The translations under genes and the position numbers were made by a program. From assembly GCA_930367215.1 (NCBI GenBank), contig OV884059.1:67551393-67615392 (forward strand): a stretch of 64,000 bases of DNA, written 5' to 3'. Below, one piece after another: positions 57,186-64,000 of the stretch. The stretch comes from Pollenia angustigena. Its lineage: Eukaryota; Arthropoda; Insecta; Diptera; Polleniidae. The notes under the pieces were generated by a model, which saw only the letters and a list, made by a program, of their open reading frames with translations, made no database searches and had not been told where the DNA came from. Position 1 is the first letter of the stretch; each line of letters begins with the position of its first letter.

Positions 57186-57345
57186 GCCTGTTTAACGATA
57201 TCGCACGTCAACGTTCGCATAGAAATTTATATTTAAAACAAAAACAAAATTCGAAAATTTGTTTTTGTTTTAAATGTAAAAATTTGTTTTTGTTTTAAAT
57301 GTAATTTTCTATGCGAACGTTAACGTTCGAAATCGATGAACAGGC
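57186..57345. mobile_element. 160 bp foldback MITE K
   Basis: GCCTGTTTAACGATATCG at left pairs with CGATGAACAGGC at right. Inside, AACGTTCGCATAGAAA and ATTTAAAACAAAAACAAA are also inverted across the centre. The whole unit can fold into a long hairpin. Confidence 0.75.
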
Positions 57346-57348
57346 TGT

Positions 57349-58680
57349 ATGTCTTTTTGTTTTTCGATATACATACATACAGCTACTCACACTATAAGTG
57401 GGACACCTCATATATTTTTATGTAGGTCTGAATTTAACTGGGATAATTTAATTCATATAAAATGAATAAATATTTTATGAAAATTCTTAAATTTATCTAA
57501 GGCTTTTCTTTTTAATTCCAAACATCGAAGACTTTTTCTTTGTGTCCATCTTTTAGTTTGAGTAGCCGTACATATTTAATTTACAATTGTATTTTATAAC
57601 GAAATGTGACAACAGTTGCAATTGCTTTTGTGTAAGGCAAATCTTGATTTTTATTTAGTGTTGTTCGGTACTAGTTATTTGTGTTATCTGATTAAAAAAA
57701 TCTTTAAGTCTTTTTTAAATTTGCTGTTCACATTAAATTTTTTGTTTTAATTAGACAATGATAAATTTATGTAAATAGAAGTTCCAACTTTAGATACGGG
57801 ACATAAGCCATAAGTTTTCTGGCAACACTACACGAAAATATCAACTTGGCTCAGTTCCAAAACGTCAGTTCTAAAGTAGCTCGCTTTTTCAACGACTCAA
57901 AATGACTGCAAAGTACACCGCCTGGGAGGCATCTCCTAAACTAAACTCTTAGTGTTAAATCTCCTTAACGCCATAGTTAGTGTTACATCTTCGGGGCATA
58001 ATCAGGAGCATGATTCGGCAAAAATCTAAAATTACCGAAGCACAGGCGATCTCTCGGCTGGCCAGAGATTTTATTAGATACAACGATAGTTAATATCCCC
58101 CAGTGGCAAGGTACCTGCTCTAAGGCCTCCGTTGGTATTCTTATTGCAGGAAACGCATCCTCTATTTCTGAAATATTGTCTTTGCGGGAGTTTTACTTTT
58201 CTGGTAATAAGTACTTCCAAGTTAGCACTTCCGTTTGATGCTTCTTTAACGAAGGCATGCTTTCGGGGATCAGGTGGTGGTTTTGGCTTAAACCCAAAGT
58301 CGTGGGAAGAGATATACTGAAAATCTCGCTAAAGTTCTTATTTGTCAACACTTGTGGGAGCGTTCGGCATGAGAGAGGACTATCCTTAAGTTAAGCGCAT
58401 GCTAGATAGCTTCTGCTCCTAAGCATGGGTTAAGTTTATAATCTTGCCGTAATATGAAGTCAACTTGCAACCTCGGTGTGCTGGTTGCTCTTATACTCCG
58501 GGGCGGTTGATAAAAGCATTGTTTACACAGTGTATAAACTTCAACGTGGATTCGGCTAACGGGGCAGATATCCATGAAAGTCTTTTTTACATCTGTCCCA
58601 AAGTGCACCAAAAAAGTTATCGATGTGTACACAATAATCCAATTTTTGACTTTAACTGCAAAGCGATATGATGTTTTAGA
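57349..58680. other. Gene-less stretch with unassigned GC-richer part
   Basis: About 57900-58670 is less AT-rich and keeps short frames on both strands (for example 58402-58632 minus, 58465-58671 plus). None matches a family that I can name. On the minus strand VPCHWGI near 58100 loosely resembles the PGH motif of LINE RNase H, too weak for a call. Confidence 0.35.
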
Positions 58681-59206
58681 ACTCAGACCGCTATGGTCTT
58701 TTTTTGCTTCTTCAAACTATATCAACTACATTTTGCTCTAAATCATGGCTACTCAACAATAAAACCACACAGAGTATTTTAATGATTGCACTGAAAGAAA
58801 GCAATCATATATATTATTTCTAAAGCACTTTTTTGTCGGTTGCAAATATCTCCCATACCACCGCATCAAATTTAATGAATGATATATCATTTTAAAGCTT
58901 ATTTCTAACACTAATGACGAAAAATAATTAGAAATTGAAAAATTAATATTTTCATTGATAAAAATTACGGTGCGAAATATTCGCACGGGTCATCTAGTTT
59001 TTACTTAATGATGAAACACGCAATATAAAAAAGTGTTTTGTAACACTCATTGTTCTTGTTTTACTCACCGTTAACTTTTTTTTCGAAAAAGAAATATCGA
59101 TCTTTTCACCGACTAGCTCTTGTTAGAAATGTTTGCCTCACATATAAATGTTTGATGAAAACGCTGATCAACTTTGAAACCACAGCAATATAAACGAGAA
59201 GGAATG
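58681..59206. other. AT-rich stretch, nothing recognised
   Basis: No gene or repeat boundary seen. Confidence 0.5.
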
Positions 59207-59214
59207 CTTTAAAG

Positions 59215-59395
59215 CAGTGAAGGGCACACACATACTATCACATTTATGCTTGTGTTGACGAAATAACAACAAAGCAACAGCAGAACGTACATTGTCACAG
59301 ACCACACAAAGAAGTTTTTAGTGTACATGTGTGGACGGCACACATTTTTATTCCTATGCACGCGTACATAGGATTTGCAAATGTGCCCTTCACTG
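59215..59395. mobile_element. 181 bp hAT MITE L with palindromic TSD
   Basis: Perfect TIRs CAGTGAAGGGCACA are flanked by CTTTAAAG on both sides (59207-59214 and 59396-59403), an 8-bp duplication that is itself a palindrome. No coding capacity. A TTAA-target reading is also possible because TTAA lies within the flank, but the CAG start and 8 bp favour hAT. Confidence 0.8.
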
Positions 59396-59403
59396 CTTTA
59401 AAG

Positions 59404-60540
59404 AAATTTTAACCAGCCTAATATCAAAACAAATTTCGAAGCAATTTTCTGACAAAAACACACATTTGGGTAAAGTTTGTACACGTGTTTAAAACCCAGT
59501 AGTTTTCACATGTCTTAAAAAATTATTGCTTTACCAAATTAAGGCACATCAAAATTTTATGTATTAAAAGTTGTTTTTTATTTAACATTATTGTAAGTTT
59601 CCTTTATATTATATAAATTAAGTTTTACGGTTTAGTTTAACATAAAACTCCCTCTAAAAAACTAATTACTTTGTAAATTTAATTTAAAAATTCCACGTAA
59701 AAATCTTTTGAAATAAAAATGCCATTGTACACTAAAGTGACCACAATCTTTGAAATAAATAAATCTTTAGGGCCTTAGATGTCACAAACGGTGTTTAAAC
59801 TCACAAACACATTTGAGTTGTTTGTCGGTTTGTTGTTGGTGCAGCTGTATTTCTAAAATATTACTCGTACCAAAATCAAAGTAAAAATAAGAAAAAATCT
59901 AAGCCAAAGAAAAAAAAACTACTGGAATTAATATTAGAAAATTTATATAGAAGAAAATAGAAAAAAACATTAAGATTAATTTTAGGGAGGACAAATAGAA
60001 TAAAAATAAATGTGTATAAGATCCTTTATTTATTTTCGGTCCTGCGTGTGCTTCTGTGTGTTATAAACTAATAGTATGAAAAAAAAACTCTGAAAAGACC
60101 CCTTAGTTTGTCATTATTTTGCTAAAGCAGGAGCCAAATTGAATTTTTCCCTTTTGTTGCCATAATGGCAAAAGTTTTCAACAATAATATTTTTCCTTCC
60201 TGAATATAACAACAACTAACCAACACTACTTCTTAAAACTGTGATGATGATGGCAAAGGCTGGCAACTGGTAAAGAAAGCTACGGATGGTGAAGCAAAAT
60301 GGCCATTTATGTATATTCTCTATTTAGCGTGTTAGTTTTGCCGGTGTTGCCGGCTAACTACAGACGCACTCAACAAAATTGATACTTATTCACCCGCACA
60401 CTAAAATAAATTTACTTTTTTAAGTAAAAATAACTTGTTGGTTTGTTGGTTTACGTGGCTGCATTTAAAGCTACAAACAATCCAGTTCATTCTACTGCCT
60501 GTTTTTAGATGACGAGCGCAAAATTCGCTCGTTTAACTAA
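59404..60540. other. AT-rich stretch, nothing recognised
   Basis: No gene or clear repeat. A few A and T runs only. Confidence 0.55.
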
Positions 60541-60599
60541 CATTTAAGCAAAAACTTTATTTGCAGTTTAGATACAGAAATCCAAGAATATGATCAGAT

Positions 60600-61200
60600 T
60601 ACCTAAGCTGATCGCCAATACTTTCAACAGATCGCCGGGAATATATACTTATGTCCATCTGATAGGCTGAAAGATCTAGATTATGGAGATCATAACTACC
60701 CACTTTCTCTCAACTGAGACAACATGGTAGCAAAGATCGCAGCCGTACAAGATAATAAATACCAAGATAATGGTTCACAACTCTTCAAATAACAGAAAGT
60801 TCTCCACAAATGGAAAAAACCGGAAGATGATTCAAAATTCAGCTACCTGAGCAGTATATTAATAGCTACATATCAAGAAGGACAAAGCTTTAACTGTTCC
60901 ATTCCTGTGCTAAGTCCCTACCCCTCTATGTACGAGAATTTTGTAACGCAGCCAACCAGGATATAAGCTCGCTGCAAGCGAGAAAGGCTGTGGAAAGATA
61001 TAAGCCAAACTTCAAAAAGAAAATAAAGAAACGATACAACAAGAAATTATCTTGAATGAAATCCCCCATCGCATTCATGGAGTCCCCAAATTGAATTAAA
61101 AGCTGTCACGCAGAACAAGGGCTAGGTCGAAATCAAGGCACTAGGGTTGGACAGAATTAAATGGAGCAGATATATTTTGGGCCTATGCTGCTTACAGGAG
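60600..61200 (+). pseudogene. Highly decayed LINE reverse transcriptase remnant
   Basis: On the plus strand DRLKDLDYGDHNYPLSLN (60661-60714) aligns with RLDDLDYADDICLLSHN of the 1650-2549 LINE. About 150 bp later KFSYLSSILIATYQEG aligns with its KFCYLGSIITTSGG, at a similar distance. Stops and frame changes occur throughout, and the end near 61200 (RIKWSRYILGL-like) is speculative. This looks like an old relative of the same family. Confidence 0.5.
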
Positions 61201-61329
61201 TGACGGGTATGTTTATATAGTAAAGGGTGGTTAAGGGTCGATGTTGATTTTAAATAAAGTACATATTATTTAGGAAATTATTGTCATTTCTTTTTTTTAT
61301 GGTAAAATTGGTATGGTTCAATTTTGCAC

Positions 61330-61740
61330 GGAACAAAATATCGGCCAAATGGCCGCCGCGACCTTGGCGGCGCACCTCCATCCGATGGTCCAATTTTCGA
61401 TGACGCTGAGGCATAATTGAGGTTGCTTGCCGTTAATGTCCCGAATTATCTCATCCTTTAACTCTTAAATTACTGCTGGCTTATCGACGTACATCTTTTC
61501 TTTCAAATAACCCAAATGAAAGAAGTTCAACGGTGTCAAATCACATGATCTTGGCGGCCCATTGACATCGCCACCACGTGAGAAAACACGGCCATTGCAT
61601 TTGTCGTGCAATAGAGACATTGTTTCGTTAGCTATGTGGAAAGTAGCACCGTCCTGTTGAAACCGCATATCGTCCACATCCATATCTTCCGACTCGGGAT
61701 ATAAAAAGTTCGTTATCATCTCACGATATTTTCTCAGAGT
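61330..61740 (-). pseudogene. Mariner-like transposase C-terminal fragment, second lineage
   Basis: The minus strand reads REMITNFLYPE, MRFQQDGATFHIANE (second catalytic Asp), NGPPRSCDLTPLNFF (third catalytic Asp), GYLKEKMYVDKPAVI. After a TAA at about 61465-61467 it continues in the same frame as ELKDEIIRDINGKQPQL and VIENWTIGWRC to a TGA near 61323. The organisation matches the transposase of 43784-44507 but the sequence is clearly a different lineage. The N-terminal half and TIRs are missing. Confidence 0.75.
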
Positions 61741-63690
61741 TTTTAGTAATTTTTAGTTCCAAGCTATGTGCTTGTATGTAATCGATTAGGACGTGATAGT
61801 ATTAGTAGACCATTATATTGAACGGTTGTTAGGAGAATCGTAAGAATATACCATAATAACTCATGATAGTTCTGAACAATAATATTTTCAATTAGAGTAT
61901 TTAACATTTTGTGATTAAAACGTCTGTTTTATAATATATTTAGTTAATTTCTTTTCCTCCAAATAAGGAGCTGATCACTTTTTATTGCAATGGTGGGGTA
62001 TGGCAGATTTTGGCAAAATGTTTTTTTACGCAGAGTGTTATTATGGATGCTCGCATTAAATGGTAATCGATGACGCTAGATGTTTATTTGGCCGATTCAC
62101 ACTGTATGGAAAACAGAAAAATTATTTTGCTATTCCTCACAAAACACCTTGGTTTGTTCTTTAATGATTCTCAAAAAAGTGCTGTCCCAGTCACTAAGCA
62201 AAATTAAGGAATAATTTTATTAAAAGCCCCGATTTGCGTTGTTTCAATTCCGGCTTGTGATGTTTTCAAAAGGTGTTTCAATCGAAAATCGTAGTACTAA
62301 AGCATTTTATTCAGCAAACCTACGACAATTTTGTTAACAAAACGGTAAGACCATTTAATCAAATGGATGCAAGTATGGTTGATTTAGATGAATCAGATGA
62401 AGATAGTTCAACTTACTTTTAATAAGAATTTATGTTTTAATTTTAATGCTTATCAACCCAATTATGAATAAAAATTCCTCGAGATATGTTTCTCTTCTAC
62501 CATTTTAAAAATAGAATTTAAATAGGAAAAATAAGAGAAAACTCCCCGCGAATATTAACGAATAATTGGTTTGTATATGAATATTATGTTTTTTTGTAAG
62601 TCTATTATTTTCTTATTTCTTTATAATTCATTTAATATAAATTAAAATCCTTGTTTAAATAAATATGACCTTTTTCTATAAAACACAATTTCTTTTAGTA
62701 AACATATCAATCAATAAAAAATCTGTGCATTAACAAAGAAAAAAGTGATTTGATTTGCTTCGAAAGCCGGGACTTTGGTGTATTGCCTACTGCTTCTTTT
62801 TAAGACGTCCATAGTACTTCAAAAAACTGATGGAAATTTACATGGGGACAATGAAAGCTCATAAGCCAATTGTGTATAATTTGTATCCGAAATAATTAGC
62901 GATATACTAAATTGGATTAGAATTTTGTAGGACTCAAAATTTAAAGTTATTAGAACTAAATATTGCAGTTTGGTGAGTGTCGCATAAAAGTAGGATGTCA
63001 AATATTTTGACTAGTACATGAAATGTCAATTATAATTATATTAAAGTCCAACGATTTAAAGAAAATGATATTGCAGAACTCGTTGACTATTTTGATCATA
63101 AGTGACTAAGTAATCCACTTTATTTTTGTAGGACTACAGGGCAGAAAAAGCTTAAAAAATTAATTTGTGGGGTTGTAGCTATAAACTTATACAATATTTT
63201 TGCTCAAAATTATTTTATCAAACACACCGGTGCTTTATTTAAAAAATACTTAAAGAATGTTAACGATCAAGTATATAAAACCAATTGCACATGTTTTATT
63301 GTGGGGCTAAAGTTTTACCCAGCAGAACATAGATTAGGCTGATGTTTCTTTTTTGGTCCGCTATTATTTTGCACTTGTTATGTATAAATATTATTGGTTA
63401 TTACTGTAAATAGTTAGGTTAAGTTTAATATGTATGTATCTCGTGTAATGTTATTTTTAGAAGTTAAGTAAAGGAATCATAAATTAAAGAGATCAGTCTT
63501 AAGCCAACTATCAAAGTTATTGTTTCAATTGGATGTATCAGCGCTATTTCTTCATTATAATACATTCACTTTTTGTTCCTTTCTTGTTAGTATTATTTTA
63601 ATACCTACGGCATTTCAAATTACCATATTGGTCTTTGGGTGAGGGTGTGAAGATTGACTTCACAACATTCTTTTCACATTACCTAACCTG
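61741..63690. other. Mostly unassigned; possible C-terminal coding remnant
   Basis: Around 62305-62422 the plus strand is open and encodes VRPFNQMDASMVDLDESDED followed by SSTYF and a stop, an acidic end like those of transposase proteins. I cannot identify it. The remainder is AT-rich without features. Confidence 0.35.
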
Positions 63691-64000
63691 TACCCAAGTT
63701 CTGTAACTTTGGTGAGAACTTCTCGCATCAAAAAGATGTAAAACAAAATATTCCATCCATTCTCGAAAAGTAAGAAAAAGATTTAACTCATGTCGAAAAA
63801 ATCAAAAGAGATAACGCCATTACGTTATAAATATCATAATATTCCTCTCGAAGCCGATGTAAAATTGCAGACCTTGAGAACGCCAGTCACACATATCGTC
63901 AACAGCGACCAAAATTAACTAAAATTGTAAAATTTTCAACGACGGCGGCGAAAATACAACCGTTGGCTATGCTAAATAATGCAAAGAGCTACCTTAATGT
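63691..64000. mobile_element. TIR element H, copy 2, cut by the window edge
   Basis: It starts TACCCAAGTTCTGTAACTTT after CTG and follows the complement of 56700-57029 for at least 300 bp, including GAGAACGCCAGTCACACATA and TTCAACGACGGCGGCGAAAA. It is diverged by point changes and indels. Its far end lies beyond the window. Confidence 0.75.

Noticed and set aside
58080..58130. LINE RNase H motif (VPCHWGI, minus strand)
   Set aside because: Only six residues resemble the family and the flanking sequence does not.
59203..59406. piggyBac-type MITE with TTAA target
   Set aside because: TTAA is present at both edges, but CAG-starting ends and an 8-bp duplication fit hAT better.

Overview
This looks like AT-rich, gene-poor nuclear DNA from an insect, most likely a higher fly. 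I recognise no host protein-coding gene, tRNA gene or rRNA gene. The organism call rests on the transposon types present (jockey/CR1-like LINEs, Tc1/mariner- and hAT-type transposases, tRNA-headed SINEs), on the (TA)n, (CATA)n and (TTTA)n microsatellites, and on dispersed repeats that I remember from Diptera. That last point is memory, not a search. Almost everything I can support is mobile DNA, much of it inserted into other mobile DNA.

0-15 kb: an AGCGCT-rich repeat, a decayed LINE 3' end (1650-2549), a compact LTR retrotransposon with LTRs that read as identical (3503-4995, minus strand), two copies of a terminal-inverted-repeat (TIR) family, two minus-strand SINE families, and a decayed Tc1-like transposase near 13.3 kb. 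15-25 kb: a short MITE, then a hAT-type element holding a second hAT-type element that holds a SINE. After these comes a 4.4 kb hAT-like unit (20167-24605) whose passenger is a mariner-like element carrying two more insertions. 25-36 kb: pogo-like TIR elements and a three-level nest (32952-35516).

36-46 kb: a tandem-repeat element of about 260 bp period, invaded by a hAT MITE and by another TIR element that itself carries a 352 bp MITE. Then a long foldback, a 1.45 kb TIR element, and a mariner-like element with a frameshifted transposase. 46-55 kb: a LINE with a 558-codon open reverse transcriptase frame, and a MITE split by a 2.17 kb hAT element (broken transposase) and by a jockey-like LINE end. 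55-64 kb: further nested hAT-like and small TIR elements, then decayed LINE and mariner pieces.

The useful feature of the window is that many boundaries can be fixed from target-site duplications (TSDs). In several cases the uninterrupted relative of the target sits elsewhere in the window, so the order of insertion can be read. A hAT with transposase remnants (49867-52037) shares terminal motifs with a transposase-free MITE (36558-37584), which suggests an autonomous/non-autonomous pair. Nothing here is a convincing new cellular system.
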